DNA of 64,000 bases from Pygmaiobacter massiliensis (GTDB lineage Bacteria; Bacillota; Clostridia; Oscillospirales; Ruminococcaceae), in the NCBI RefSeq assembly GCF_900199435.1, contig NZ_OAML01000002.1, positions 124,001-188,000 of the forward strand, given 5' to 3'. Of this stretch, positions 37,115 to 46,257 are shown piece after piece. A program made the translations under genes and the position numbers. Under the pieces are notes generated by a model. That model saw nothing but the letters and a program-made list of their open reading frames with translations, was not told the origin of the DNA and searched no databases. Each line of letters opens with the position of its first letter. The stretch's first letter is position 1.

Positions 37115-38455
37115 ATGTCTTTTACAGAGGAATACAAACAGAAGCTAACGACCGCTGAAGAAGCTGTCAAAGTCGTAAAATCCGGTGATTGGGTAGATTT
37201 CGGCTGGTGTGCTGGCACCCCTAATGCCTTAGACAAGGCTCTGGCTGCTCGCTATGAAGAGCTGGAAGACGTTAAACTGCGTGGTGGCGTTTTGCTCCGT
37301 GCTTTGGACATCTTCGGTGTTCCCGATGTTGCTAAGCACTTCACTTGGAATTCTTGGCATATGTCTGGCGCAGAGCGTCGCATGATTAATAGCGGCTGTG
37401 CATTTTATGCACCTATTCGCTATTCGGAGCTGCCTCGCTACTACCGCGAAAATGTAGTCCCCAACGATGTAGCAATGTTCCAGGTTGCACCCATGGATGA
37501 ACACGGCTACTTTAACTTTGGCCCTGAGGCTTCTCATATGATGGCGGTTTGCGAAAAATCTAAAGTCATCATCGTTGAGGTTAACAAAAATCTGCCCCGC
37601 TGCCTGGGTGGCTTTGAAGAGGCAATCCATATCTCTAAAGTTGATATGATCGTGGAATGCGATGCCCCGATGGGTATTTTGCCCGCCGGCGGTGCTGCGA
37701 GTGAAGTAGACGAAGCAGTTGCAAGACTGATTGTAGACGAAATCCCGAATGGTGCTTGCCTGCAGCTTGGCATCGGCGGTATGCCCAATGCAGTTGGCTC
37801 CTTGATTGCCAGCTCGGAGCTGAAAGACCTTGGTGTTCATACTGAAATGTACGTTGATGGCTTTGTCGATATGGCGAAAGCAGGTAAAATCACCGGCCGT
37901 TCCAAAAATATCGACCGTGGCCGCCAGACTTACGCTTTTGCTGCTGGCACCCAGAAACTGTATGACTACTTGAACAATAACCCTGAGTGCATGAGCGCCC
38001 CGGTTAACTATACCAACGATGCTCGTGTTATCTCTCAGATTGACAACTTCATGTCGATTAATAACGCAGTTAACCTCGACCTCTTCGGCCAGGTAAACTC
38101 CGAGTCTGCCGGTACCAAACACATCAGCGGTGCAGGCGGCCAGCTGGACTTCGTTCTCGGTGCTTATCTGTCCAAAGGCGGCAAAAGCTTTATCTGCTGC
38201 TCATCTTCTTTCACCGACAAAGAAGGCAACCTCCAATCCCGCATCTTGCCGACACTGGAAACTGGCTCTATCGTTACCGATACCCGCGCCAACATCCACT
38301 ATCTCGTCACTGAGTACGGCAAGGCAAACCTTAAAGGTCTGTCCTCCTGGCAGAAAGCAGAGGCTATCATCTCGGTTGCGCACCCGCAGTTCCGTGAGGA
38401 GCTGATTGCCAGCGCAGATAAGATGAAAATTTGGCGCAAATCCAATAAAAGATAA
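37115..38455 (+). CDS. Butyryl-CoA:acetate / 4-hydroxybutyrate CoA-transferase family
   Basis: A 446-residue family I CoA-transferase of the acetyl-CoA hydrolase/transferase group. The catalytic Glu is expected in [12 protein letters not shown], and the CoA-binding Gly loop is GISGAGGQ-type ([21 protein letters not shown]). The N-terminus ([20 protein letters not shown]) closely resembles the butyryl-CoA:acetate CoA-transferases of butyrate-producing gut Firmicutes, so butyrate release with acetate uptake is the likely job; 4-hydroxybutyrate or other acyl-CoA use cannot be excluded. It has its own promoter, AGGAGG and terminator. Confidence 0.85.
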   Translation: MSFTEEYKQKLTTAEEAVKVVKSGDWVDFGWCAGTPNALDKALAARYEELEDVKLRGGVLLRALDIFGVPDVAKHFTWNSWHMSGAERRMINSGCAFYAPIRYSELPRYYRENVVPNDVAMFQVAPMDEHGYFNFGPEASHMMAVCEKSKVIIVEVNKNLPRCLGGFEEAIHISKVDMIVECDAPMGILPAGGAASEVDEAVARLIVDEIPNGACLQLGIGGMPNAVGSLIASSELKDLGVHTEMYVDGFVDMAKAGKITGRSKNIDRGRQTYAFAAGTQKLYDYLNNNPECMSAPVNYTNDARVISQIDNFMSINNAVNLDLFGQVNSESAGTKHISGAGGQLDFVLGAYLSKGGKSFICCSSSFTDKEGNLQSRILPTLETGSIVTDTRANIHYLVTEYGKANLKGLSSWQKAEAIISVAHPQFREELIASADKMKIWRKSNKR

Positions 38456-38465
38456 TTATTCTTCA

Positions 38466-38496
38466 GTAGAGCCGCTGCTTGCGGCTCTACTTTTTT
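38466..38496 (+). terminator. Terminator after the CoA-transferase gene
   Basis: A perfect 10-bp stem (38466-38475 with 38481-38490) with loop TGCTT and T6. Confidence 0.95.
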
Positions 38497-38498
38497 AT

Positions 38499-38540
38499 AA
38501 AAAAATCCCTGCCTTATCGCAAAAGATAAAGCAGGGATTT
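38499..38540 (-). terminator. Terminator of uraA (minus strand)
   Basis: A 10-bp stem (38503-38512 with 38531-38540) with inner pairing, followed on the minus strand by a run of seven U (38499-38505). Confidence 0.9.
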
Positions 38541-38552
38541 GATTTTATAAGA

Positions 38553-39860
38553 TTATTTCAAGCGGAAGTTGCTGTCGGGGATTTCTTCCACCGGAGTTTC
38601 GTGGAACTCATAGGTATTGCCAGGCAGTACGGCATTTAAGACAATGCCGAGGATTGCTGCGATAGCAAGGCCGGAAAGCGAAATGCTGATTTGGTCGGTA
38701 ATCACAAATGTGAGACCACCCATACCGTTGAAGCCGATTGCACTGACCATAATGATAGCTGCAATAATCAGGTTACGAGATTGGGTAAAGTCAACCTTGT
38801 TTTCAACGACATTGCGCACGCCGATGGCGCTGATCATACCGTAAAGAATAAAGCTAACGCCGCCAATGATTGCAGTCGGGATGGCGCGAATCATTTCGCC
38901 AAACTTCGGAATAAAGGAGAGCAAAATTGCAAAGCAAGCTGCGATTTCCATTACCTTAGGATCATATACTTTAGAGAGTGCGAGCACGCCAGTATTTTCG
39001 CCATAAGTTGTGTTCGCCGGGGCGCCAAACATACCCGCAAGGCTGGTTGCAAGGCCATCGCCCAGCATTGTGCGGTGCAGGCCGGGGTCAGCAATATAGT
39101 TTTTGCCGGTGGTTGCGCTGATGGCAGCAATGTCGCCGACGTGCTCCATCATGGTTGCCAAAGCAATAGGCATAATTGTGAACATTGCACTGATGCTGAA
39201 TTTCGCCATGGTGATAGGTGCCATTGCGAAAACCTCTGCCTGCTTTACAGTAGCAAAGTCTACGCGATTAAGCAGAATAGCAACAGCATAGGAAACTACA
39301 ATGCCCAGCAGAATGGGAATAATTTTGACCATGCCTTTACCCCAGATGTTGCAGACAACGATAACGCTCAACGCGACAAATGCTAAAAGCCAGTCGGTGC
39401 TTGCGTTCTGTACTGCGGTGGGGGCGAGAATAAGGCCAATGGAAATGATGATGGGGCCAGTGACAACGGGCGGAAAGAACCGCATAACCTTTTTTACACC
39501 AAAGCCCTTAATCAAGCCAGCCAGAATAATATAGGTAAGACCCGCCGCCACTACACCGCCGCAGGCATAGGGGAGCTGCTCGACATTCGGCTTACCGTCA
39601 ATCAACGGTGCAACCATAGAATAGCCGCCCAAAAATGCAAAGGAAGAACCTAAAAATGCAGGAACTTTGCCCTTAGTGATTAAGTGGAAGAGCAAAGTGC
39701 CAATGCCAGCGAACAAAAGCGTGGTAGAAACGTTAAGGCCCGTAATGATGGGTACCAGCACGGTGGCGCCAAACATGGCGAAGGTGTGCTGGATGCCGAG
39801 CAGAAGCATTTTAGGAATGCCCAACTCGCGCGCGTTATAAATAGCGTGGTCTGTCTTCAT
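38553..39860 (-). CDS. uraA: Uracil permease (NCS2 family)
   Basis: A 435-residue polytopic nucleobase:cation symporter of the NCS2 family. The blocks LLGIQHTFAMFGATVLVP and VPAFLGSSFAFLGGY are typical of uracil permeases (UraA/PyrP) rather than purine NCS2 members, as is GxNTTYGENTGVLALSKV-type sequence. The start ATG 39860 has GGGAGGA upstream; the longer open frame lacks a ribosome binding site. It is transcribed divergently from lon through a long leader that looks like a translational attenuator. Confidence 0.9.
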   Translation of the reverse strand: MKTDHAIYNARELGIPKMLLLGIQHTFAMFGATVLVPIITGLNVSTTLLFAGIGTLLFHLITKGKVPAFLGSSFAFLGGYSMVAPLIDGKPNVEQLPYACGGVVAAGLTYIILAGLIKGFGVKKVMRFFPPVVTGPIIISIGLILAPTAVQNASTDWLLAFVALSVIVVCNIWGKGMVKIIPILLGIVVSYAVAILLNRVDFATVKQAEVFAMAPITMAKFSISAMFTIMPIALATMMEHVGDIAAISATTGKNYIADPGLHRTMLGDGLATSLAGMFGAPANTTYGENTGVLALSKVYDPKVMEIAACFAILLSFIPKFGEMIRAIPTAIIGGVSFILYGMISAIGVRNVVENKVDFTQSRNLIIAAIIMVSAIGFNGMGGLTFVITDQISISLSGLAIAAILGIVLNAVLPGNTYEFHETPVEEIPDSNFRLK

Positions 39861-39896
39861 AATTCGTCCTCCCAATGTTGGTGCGGGATACGCCAT

Positions 39897-39929
39897 AAAA
39901 AAAGCCAAGCTGCGAATAGCAGCCTGACT
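39897..39929 (-). terminator. Attenuator terminator in the uraA leader
   Basis: On the minus strand an 11-bp stem (39929-39919 with 39913-39903, three G-U pairs) with loop TATTC is followed by seven U. It stands between a leader ORF and the uraA ribosome binding site, so transcription must read through it to reach uraA. Confidence 0.85.
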
Positions 39930-39930
39930 T

Positions 39931-40008
39931 TTAAAAATGGTGTTGTGAAAATAAAAAAGCAGATGCCAAAGAAGCCGGCATCAACGCCTGAATCATCTTC
40001 TTTCGCAT
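39931..40008 (-). CDS. Putative 25-residue uraA leader peptide
   Basis: ATG at 40008 with AAAGGGAG (40025-40018) 9 bases upstream opens a 25-codon frame ending in TAA at 39931. The peptide starts MRKKMIQALMPASLAS and ends AFLFSQHHF. The codons for AFLF form a U-rich tract. The stop codon lies one base before the first base of the terminator stem, so a ribosome finishing it would cover the stem. This arrangement matches pyrBI-type UTP-sensing attenuation. Confidence 0.55.
   Translation of the reverse strand: MRKKMIQALMPASLASAFLFSQHHF
39953..39982 (-). promoter_or_regulatory. Pause hairpin with U tract inside the uraA leader ORF
   Basis: A 6-bp stem GATGCC/GGCATC with a 9-base loop (39982-39962) followed within 3 bases by U6 (39958-39953) on the minus strand. 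It sits inside the leader ORF and could make RNA polymerase pause when UTP is low. Confidence 0.5.
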
Positions 40009-40054
40009 ACTGACACACTCCCTTTGGTAATCCCGCAAAATTTACACTTGTACT

Positions 40055-40083
40055 ATGATACAAAAAACACCTGCAAATGTCAA
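40055..40083 (-). promoter_or_regulatory. Sigma-A promoter of uraA
   Basis: On the minus strand TTGACA (40083-40078), a 17-base spacer and TATCAT (40060-40055). Confidence 0.85.
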
Positions 40084-40091
40084 CCATTTTT

Positions 40092-40147
40092 TTGACAGCT
40101 TTCGCGGTCCCTTATAAGTTGCGGTATCAAGCTAAAAAGGGTATAAT
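40092..40147 (+). promoter_or_regulatory. Probable promoters of lon
   Basis: TTGACA (40092-40097) with TATAAG (40114-40119) at 16 bases, and TTGCGG (40119-40124) with TATAAT (40142-40147) at 17 bases. The first -35 is divergent from the uraA -35, only 8 bases away. No CtsR or CIRCE operator is evident. Confidence 0.65.
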
Positions 40148-40199
40148 ATATAAGTATGTATTTTTTGGCAGGAGCCAAAAGTTGATTACGGAGGCCAAT

Positions 40200-42569
40200 A
40201 TGTCATCAGTAAAAGTAAAATTAAAAACAGATAAAGACCGGCAGCAAATTCTCGTCCCCACCATTGCGCTGCGCGGCCTTGTTGTGTTTCCAAATAATGT
40301 TGTTCATTTTGAAGTAGGGCGCCCGCGCTCTATTGCAGCGATAGAATGGGCTATGGAAAACAGCACCAACGTTTTTCTCGTTGCACAAAAAGATATGGAT
40401 GTAGAAAACCCGACCTCGAAAGACTTGTACGCTTATGGTGTCATGGCGGAGGTTAAACAGATTCTGAAAGTTTCAGATGATCTGGTAAAGGTTTTGGTAG
40501 AAGGTAAGTATCGCGCTAAGCTGGAAAAAATCCAGACGGATGCCGACTTCTTGCAAGCAGCTATCCAACCGGCTCCGGTACGCGGAGTTCGCCCCGCAGA
40601 TGCGCCGCGTGCAGAAGCCCTTGTGCGCTCTATTCGTGATGCCTTTGAAGAGTACCTTGCACTTAACCCGAGATTGCCCAAAGACGTAATTTACAATATT
40701 CTTTCCAGCGAGAGCCCGACTTTCCTGGCAGAATATGTCCCAAGCAATCTGCTCTTCAAATATGCAGATAAGCAAAAAATCATGAATGAGAACAGCACGC
40801 TTGCGCGATTAGAAGCATTGCTCACAGTGTTCACTAAAGAGACAAAAGTCCTCTCTATCGAAAAAGAGATTCAGGACAAAGTCGGCGAGCAGATGGATAA
40901 AAATCAGCGCGATTACTTTTTGCGTGAACAAATGCGAGCCATTTCTGAAGAGCTGGACGAGGAGGATGATTCTCGCAGCGAGGCCGAAAACTATAAAAAG
41001 CGTATTGCTAAAATTGATTTGCCGGAAGAAGCCCGAGAAAAGCTTTTAAAAGAAACCGACCGCCTTTATAAAATGCAAGGCAGTAGTCAGGAAGCCTCGG
41101 TTATCCGTACTTACCTAGACACTTGCCTTGATTTGCCTTGGAATGTCCTTACCCCAGAGAATATTGATATTGCCAAGGCACAGACGATTTTAGATAAAGA
41201 GCACTATGGCCTGAAAAAGGTAAAAGAGCGTATTCTTGAAATTCTTGCAGTACGTAAGCTGTCTTCTGAAGTACATAGCCAGATTATCTGCCTGGTTGGC
41301 CCTCCGGGTGTCGGTAAAACCTCAATTGCAACTTCTATTGCCAAATGCCTGGGCCGCAAATATGCACGTATGTCTTTGGGCGGTGTGCGGGACGAAGCTG
41401 AAATTCGTGGACATCGCCGCACTTATATTGGTGCAATGCCGGGCAAGATTATCAGTGCTATTAATACCTCGAAAAGCAGCAATCCGCTAATTTTGCTGGA
41501 TGAGGTAGATAAGCTTGCTTCTGACTTCCGTGGCGACCCGGCAGCGGCTTTGCTGGAGGCCCTTGACCCCGAGCAGAACAGCACATTTAAAGATTTGTAC
41601 CTTGATATTCCTTTCGATTTAAGCAAGGTGCTATTTATCACCACTGCAAACTCTACCGATACGATTCCACGTCCGTTGCTCGACCGCATGGACGTGATTG
41701 AACTGCCCAGCTATACTCGTCTTGAAAAATTCCAGATTGCAAAGCGGCACCTGTTGCCCAAACAGCTTAGGCTTACCGGCTTAAAAGGCCGCGTTCGCAT
41801 TACCGATTCTGCGCTGACTGCTTTAATTGACGGTTACACCCAAGAAGCAGGCGTTCGCAGCTTGGAGCGAGTGATTACCGAGGTGCTGCGCAAGTGCGCA
41901 AAAACAATAGCAGCAGCGGAAGAAGAGCAAAGCATTACTATTTCTGCAAGAAACCTGGAAGAGCTGATTGGCCCAGTGCGCGTAAAACCAAACTTTTCAA
42001 ATAAAACAAACGCCGTAGGTATTGCGAACGGCCTTGCATGGACCTCTATTGGTGGCGAATTGCTGCCTATTGAAGTGCAGGTTATAGAAAACGGTTCTGG
42101 CGCACTTGAATTAACCGGCTCGCTTGGAGAAGTAATGAAAGAATCTGCGAAGCTCGCCATTACATTTGCGAAAGTGCATGCAAAAGAATATGGGCTGGAC
42201 CAAATTGATTTCAAAAAAATCGATATCCATATTCATGCTCCGGAGGGAGCAATCCCCAAAGACGGGCCGTCTGCGGGCATCACTCTGGCAACTGCGCTGA
42301 TTTCTGCACTCTCTGGCCGAGCGGTGCGCAGTGACGTTGCAATGACTGGTGAGATTACCCTGCACGGAACGGTGTTACCGATTGGCGGTTTGCGTGAGAA
42401 AACAATGGCGGCCTACCGCGAGAAAATGACAACCGTGCTAGTGCCAAAGGATAATATGCCTGACCTGTACGATGTGGATGATACTGTGAAAGAGGCGCTG
42501 TCTTTTATCCCAGTATCTGATCTTCAGCAGGTTCTTAAAATCAATTTATTGCCCTCTGCACAGGCTTAA
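40200..42569 (+). CDS. lon: ATP-dependent protease Lon
   Basis: A LonA-type protease, about 789 residues. N-terminal substrate domain, AAA+ module with Walker [10 protein letters not shown] and Walker [11 protein letters not shown], and a C-terminal protease domain with the catalytic Ser in [15 protein letters not shown] 40200 is chosen because ACGGAGG precedes it; the open frame extends upstream without support. Followed by engB, the common Firmicute arrangement. Confidence 0.97.
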   Translation: MSSVKVKLKTDKDRQQILVPTIALRGLVVFPNNVVHFEVGRPRSIAAIEWAMENSTNVFLVAQKDMDVENPTSKDLYAYGVMAEVKQILKVSDDLVKVLVEGKYRAKLEKIQTDADFLQAAIQPAPVRGVRPADAPRAEALVRSIRDAFEEYLALNPRLPKDVIYNILSSESPTFLAEYVPSNLLFKYADKQKIMNENSTLARLEALLTVFTKETKVLSIEKEIQDKVGEQMDKNQRDYFLREQMRAISEELDEEDDSRSEAENYKKRIAKIDLPEEAREKLLKETDRLYKMQGSSQEASVIRTYLDTCLDLPWNVLTPENIDIAKAQTILDKEHYGLKKVKERILEILAVRKLSSEVHSQIICLVGPPGVGKTSIATSIAKCLGRKYARMSLGGVRDEAEIRGHRRTYIGAMPGKIISAINTSKSSNPLILLDEVDKLASDFRGDPAAALLEALDPEQNSTFKDLYLDIPFDLSKVLFITTANSTDTIPRPLLDRMDVIELPSYTRLEKFQIAKRHLLPKQLRLTGLKGRVRITDSALTALIDGYTQEAGVRSLERVITEVLRKCAKTIAAAEEEQSITISARNLEELIGPVRVKPNFSNKTNAVGIANGLAWTSIGGELLPIEVQVIENGSGALELTGSLGEVMKESAKLAITFAKVHAKEYGLDQIDFKKIDIHIHAPEGAIPKDGPSAGITLATALISALSGRAVRSDVAMTGEITLHGTVLPIGGLREKTMAAYREKMTTVLVPKDNMPDLYDVDDTVKEALSFIPVSDLQQVLKINLLPSAQA

Positions 42570-42615
42570 CCATTTAACTAAAATACACATTTCCAGAAAG
42601 GAAAAGTGAAAAACA

Positions 42616-43206
42616 ATGAATTATAATAAAGCGGATTTTCTTGCCTCTTACGGACTGTCTTCACAGCTTCCGCTTTCGGATCGTCCGGAGGTCGTTTTCT
42701 CCGGGCGATCGAATGTTGGCAAGTCTTCTCTTATCAACAAACTGTGTAACCGTAAAAGCCTGGCTCGCGTAAGTGCAACCCCCGGCAAAACGGCTACAAT
42801 TAACTATTACGAGCTGGATAATATTTATCTGGTTGATTTGCCCGGCTACGGTTTTGCCCGGGTGTCACGGTCTGAAAGAGAGCGCTGGGATGATTTAATT
42901 AACAGCTATTTTGCTCATACAGACCGCTGCCAGCTGTTGCTGCAGCTTTTAGACTGTCGTCACGATCCCTCAGCAGATGACATCGTAATGATGGAATACC
43001 TATACCACCATAACATTCCGTTTGTGGTGGTACTGACCAAAGCGGACAAGCTGAATAAAACAGAATCGGCAGCGGCCTCTGGTAAATTCCTTAATTATTG
43101 TGCACAATATGGTTGTAAAGGTGTTATCCTTACCAGTTCTCAAAAAGGTACCGGTATGGATGAGCTGCGTGACTGTCTGGAGCAGCATATCGTGGAGGAA
43201 GGTTAA
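42616..43206 (+). CDS. engB: Ribosome biogenesis GTPase EngB (YsxC/YihA)
   Basis: A 196-residue GTPase for 50S assembly. G1 GRSNVGKSS, G3 DLPGYG and G4 TKADK are present. Starts 46 bases after lon. Confidence 0.96.
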   Translation: MNYNKADFLASYGLSSQLPLSDRPEVVFSGRSNVGKSSLINKLCNRKSLARVSATPGKTATINYYELDNIYLVDLPGYGFARVSRSERERWDDLINSYFAHTDRCQLLLQLLDCRHDPSADDIVMMEYLYHHNIPFVVVLTKADKLNKTESAAASGKFLNYCAQYGCKGVILTSSQKGTGMDELRDCLEQHIVEEG

Positions 43207-43961
43207 TGGCCGGCTACCATGATTTTGCATATTTTTATGATGGATTTAATGTAGAGGCAGATTATGATGCGTTGCATCAATTCATCCGTGACACGTTTGC
43301 TCAGCATGGCATTCATGAGGGCATTGTTGCAGACCTTGGCTGCGGCACTGGTGAACTTACACTAAAGCTGGCTGCGGATGGTTACGATATGATCGCCATC
43401 GATGGCTCAGAGGATATGCTTGCGATTCTCAATGATAAGCGCTGCGAAGAGGGGATAGAGGGAATTCTTCTATTGCACCAGGACCTTACCCAAATGGACC
43501 TTTATGGAACCATTGTAGGGGCCGTTTCTACTTTTGATACGTTCAATCATATTGGACCGTTCCCTGTACTTGAACAGGCCATTGAAAAAACAGGACTGTT
43601 TATGGAAAAAGGGGGGCTGTTTATCTTTGATGTAAATACACCTTATAAGCACCGTGAAATTTTGGCAGATAACATTTTCACACTTGAAGATGAGGATGCG
43701 ACCTGCGTATGGAAAAATCACTATGACACAGACCTCAGCCGTACTACCATTGATATTCAGATTGATTATATGGAAGAGGACGAGCAGTTCTGCGAGCAAT
43801 TTTATGAATACAGCTATGAGCTGGATGCAATCAAAGCAGCCTGTGAACGGCACGGTTTTCGCATTCTGGAAGTCCGGGATGGCGAAACATTTGGCGCGCT
43901 GACCGAAACATCTCAGCGTGCAATTTTTGTAGGGGAGAAAATCATACAATGTCAAAGTTAG
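43206..43961 (+). CDS. Class I SAM-dependent methyltransferase
   Basis: A 251-residue methyltransferase with SAM motif I VADLGCGTGELTLKLA and motif II region DGSEDML. The substrate cannot be told. Its ATG shares one base with the engB stop, and it overlaps hslO by 13 bases, so the three are translationally linked. Confidence 0.88.
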   Translation: MAGYHDFAYFYDGFNVEADYDALHQFIRDTFAQHGIHEGIVADLGCGTGELTLKLAADGYDMIAIDGSEDMLAILNDKRCEEGIEGILLLHQDLTQMDLYGTIVGAVSTFDTFNHIGPFPVLEQAIEKTGLFMEKGGLFIFDVNTPYKHREILADNIFTLEDEDATCVWKNHYDTDLSRTTIDIQIDYMEEDEQFCEQFYEYSYELDAIKAACERHGFRILEVRDGETFGALTETSQRAIFVGEKIIQCQS

Positions 43962-44812
43962 TAAGAGCAATTTCAGAAAATGGTGGTATCGTGGTCGCAA
44001 TTGTGGATTCTACCGAGATTGTAGGAGAAATGCAAAAGCTGCATGATTGCAGTGCGCCGGTTTGCGCAGGGCTTGGCCGACTGATTACCGGAGCATCGCT
44101 TATGGGCGCTATGCTAAAAAGCCGAGATGATGCGCTCACCCTGCGTGTCCAAGGTGGCGGCCCCGCAGGTTTGCTTATTGCTGTTGCAAACGGCAAGGGA
44201 GACCTGAAAGGCTATGTACAAAATCCCCACGCAGATATGCAGAACCGGCCCGATGGCAAACTGAACGGGGGCGGAGTTGTGGGTACAGATGGTATGCTTT
44301 CGGTGATTAAGGATCTTGGTTTAAAAGAGCCTTATGTAGGTCAGATTCCTCTTGTATCAGGAGAAATTGCGGAGGACTTGACTTCTTACTACGCAACCAG
44401 CGAGCAGATTCCGACAGTATGTGCTTTGGGTGTATTGGTAGAAAAGGATAGATCTGTAAAACGCGCAGGCGGATATTTGCTGCAGCTTTTGCCCGGTGCT
44501 ACAGACGAAGAAATTACTTGTCTCGAAAACAACATCTCTTCCATGAAGAGCATGACCGAAATGCTGGAAGATGGTATGAGCGTATATGATATCATTGAAA
44601 AGTTGCTGGCAGGGTTTAATCCTAATGTGCTCGACGAAGAGGAAGTTGCTTACCATTGCGATTGCAGTAAAGAGCGGGTAGAGCGAGCCTATATTAGCTT
44701 GGGCAAAGAAGAATTGCACAAAATTGCAGAGGAGCAAGAAACCGTAGAATTGAAATGCCAGTTCTGCAATAAAGCCTATGAATTTAAAACAGCCGATTAT
44801 CTAAATCTGTGA
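43949..44812 (+). CDS. hslO: Redox-regulated chaperone Hsp33
   Basis: A holdase activated by oxidation of a C-terminal zinc site. The zinc cysteines are visible as CDC (near residue 233) and CQFC (near residue 267), matching C-x-C and C-x2-C. The body has HDCSAPVCAGLGRLITGA. 287 residues. Confidence 0.95.
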   Translation: MSKLVRAISENGGIVVAIVDSTEIVGEMQKLHDCSAPVCAGLGRLITGASLMGAMLKSRDDALTLRVQGGGPAGLLIAVANGKGDLKGYVQNPHADMQNRPDGKLNGGGVVGTDGMLSVIKDLGLKEPYVGQIPLVSGEIAEDLTSYYATSEQIPTVCALGVLVEKDRSVKRAGGYLLQLLPGATDEEITCLENNISSMKSMTEMLEDGMSVYDIIEKLLAGFNPNVLDEEEVAYHCDCSKERVERAYISLGKEELHKIAEEQETVELKCQFCNKAYEFKTADYLNL

Positions 44813-44822
44813 GGCGAAGCTT

Positions 44823-46196
44823 TTGAAAGAAAAAATCAAATCAGTGTATGTTTGTAATGTATGCGGAGAGCAAAGCCCGCGCTGGATGGGGCGTTGCCCA
44901 AGCTGTGGACAATGGAATACCCTTACCGAAGATGTGATTCGAGAAACGCCTGCCACCAAAGCAGGTAAAGCACCCGTCTTGCGCGGAGAAGTGACATCCT
45001 CTAAACTGCGCGACATCAATGTAAACGATGAGAAAAGCCGCATCCTTACCGGCATCGAAGAATTGGATCGAGTTCTGGGCGGAGGGATTGTAATTGGCTC
45101 AGTGGTATTGCTTGGTGGTGAACCAGGCGCAGGTAAGTCAACTTTGCTGTTGCAGATTTGCGCAAATCTTCCCGCGCACCTTTCGGTGCTGTACGTAACG
45201 GGCGAGGAATCGATTCGGCAAATCAAGCTGCGGGCAGACCGTTTGCATGTTACAGGGGATACCGTTACTGTCGCAGCTGAAACCGAGATTGAAACCGTGA
45301 CGGACCTAATACACACTCATAAGCCGTCGTTGGTGATTGTTGATTCTATCCAGACCATGCATTCGGCAGCGGTCAGTTCTTCCGCAGGTAGCGTTTCTCA
45401 GGTAAAGGAGTGCTCTGCGCAGTTGCTCGCTTGTGCCAAATCGCTGGAGATTCCTGTGTTCATCGTAGGACACGTGAATAAGGACGGTGCGATTGCCGGA
45501 CCCAAAGTAATGGAACATATTGTAGATACGGTGCTTTATTTTGAAGGAGACCGTATGTTGCCCTATCGTATCTTGCGTGCTGTAAAAAACCGATATGGGT
45601 CTACAAACGAAATTGGCATGTTTGACATGACCGGCAGCGGCTTGCGTGAAATCGTGAACCCCTCTAAAATGCTACTGGAGGGACGCCCACTAGGTGTTTC
45701 GGGTAACTGTGTTGCATGTACTATGGAAGGCACACGCCCGATTCTTTCGGAGGTGCAGGCTTTGGTGACAAAAACAAGCTTTGGCACCCCTCGCCGCACG
45801 GCATCTGGTTTTGATTTTAGCCGCATGAATCTTCTCTTAGCAGTGTTGGAAAAACGCGGTGGCTACTTTATGGGCGCTATGGACGTTTATCTGAACATTG
45901 TCGGTGGCCTGGAGCTTGATGATACTGCCTGCGATCTGGCTGTACTTCTGGCCGTGGTTTCCAGCTTGTTGGATAAGCCCGTACCCGATGATACGATTGC
46001 AATTGGTGAAGTCGGGCTCGGTGGGGAAGTGCGTAGCATCAACAATTTGGATGCTCGTGTAAAAGAGGCAATGCGTATTGGTTTTCGCCGCGTTATTTTA
46101 CCGCGTCACAGTCTCTCCCAGCTGGATTTAAAAGAGTTTTCTGACATAGAATTGCGAGGCGTTTCATACTTGCGTGACGCAATTGAAATTATTTAA
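44823..46196 (+). CDS. radA: DNA repair protein RadA
   Basis: A RecA-related branch migration ATPase. N-terminal C4 zinc finger (CNVCGEQSPRWMGRCPSCGQW, quoted in part as CNVC and CPSC), Walker A GGEPGAGKST, the RadA-specific KNRYGSTNE motif, and a C-terminal Lon-like domain. 457 residues. The start is TTG 44823, 8 bases after hslO. Confidence 0.96.
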   Translation: MKEKIKSVYVCNVCGEQSPRWMGRCPSCGQWNTLTEDVIRETPATKAGKAPVLRGEVTSSKLRDINVNDEKSRILTGIEELDRVLGGGIVIGSVVLLGGEPGAGKSTLLLQICANLPAHLSVLYVTGEESIRQIKLRADRLHVTGDTVTVAAETEIETVTDLIHTHKPSLVIVDSIQTMHSAAVSSSAGSVSQVKECSAQLLACAKSLEIPVFIVGHVNKDGAIAGPKVMEHIVDTVLYFEGDRMLPYRILRAVKNRYGSTNEIGMFDMTGSGLREIVNPSKMLLEGRPLGVSGNCVACTMEGTRPILSEVQALVTKTSFGTPRRTASGFDFSRMNLLLAVLEKRGGYFMGAMDVYLNIVGGLELDDTACDLAVLLAVVSSLLDKPVPDDTIAIGEVGLGGEVRSINNLDARVKEAMRIGFRRVILPRHSLSQLDLKEFSDIELRGVSYLRDAIEII

Positions 46197-46210
46197 TAGA
46201 GCATTTGATA

Positions 46211-46257
46211 AATCGCCCTTTTTGTTGGCAAACTAGCCAATAAGGGGGCGATTTTGT
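46211..46257 (+). terminator. Terminator after radA containing the next gene's ribosome binding site
   Basis: A long stem (46211-46229 with 46236-46253, with a bulge and G-U pair) ends in TTTTG. The AAGGGGG at 46242-46248, which is the only ribosome binding site for the TTG start at 46258, forms part of the 3' arm. Confidence 0.75.

Noticed and set aside
38691-39386. Plus-strand 231-codon frame inside uraA
   Set aside because: Repetitive Asn/His/Cys-rich composition typical of the antisense of a membrane protein gene.
39861-40054. Purine riboswitch in the uraA leader
   Set aside because: The conserved junction and loop sequences of purine riboswitches are not visible, while a leader ORF and terminator explain the region.
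40078-40110. CtsR or HrcA operator upstream of lon
   Set aside because: The inverted repeat there is explained by two divergent -35 boxes and does not match the CtsR direct repeat or CIRCE.
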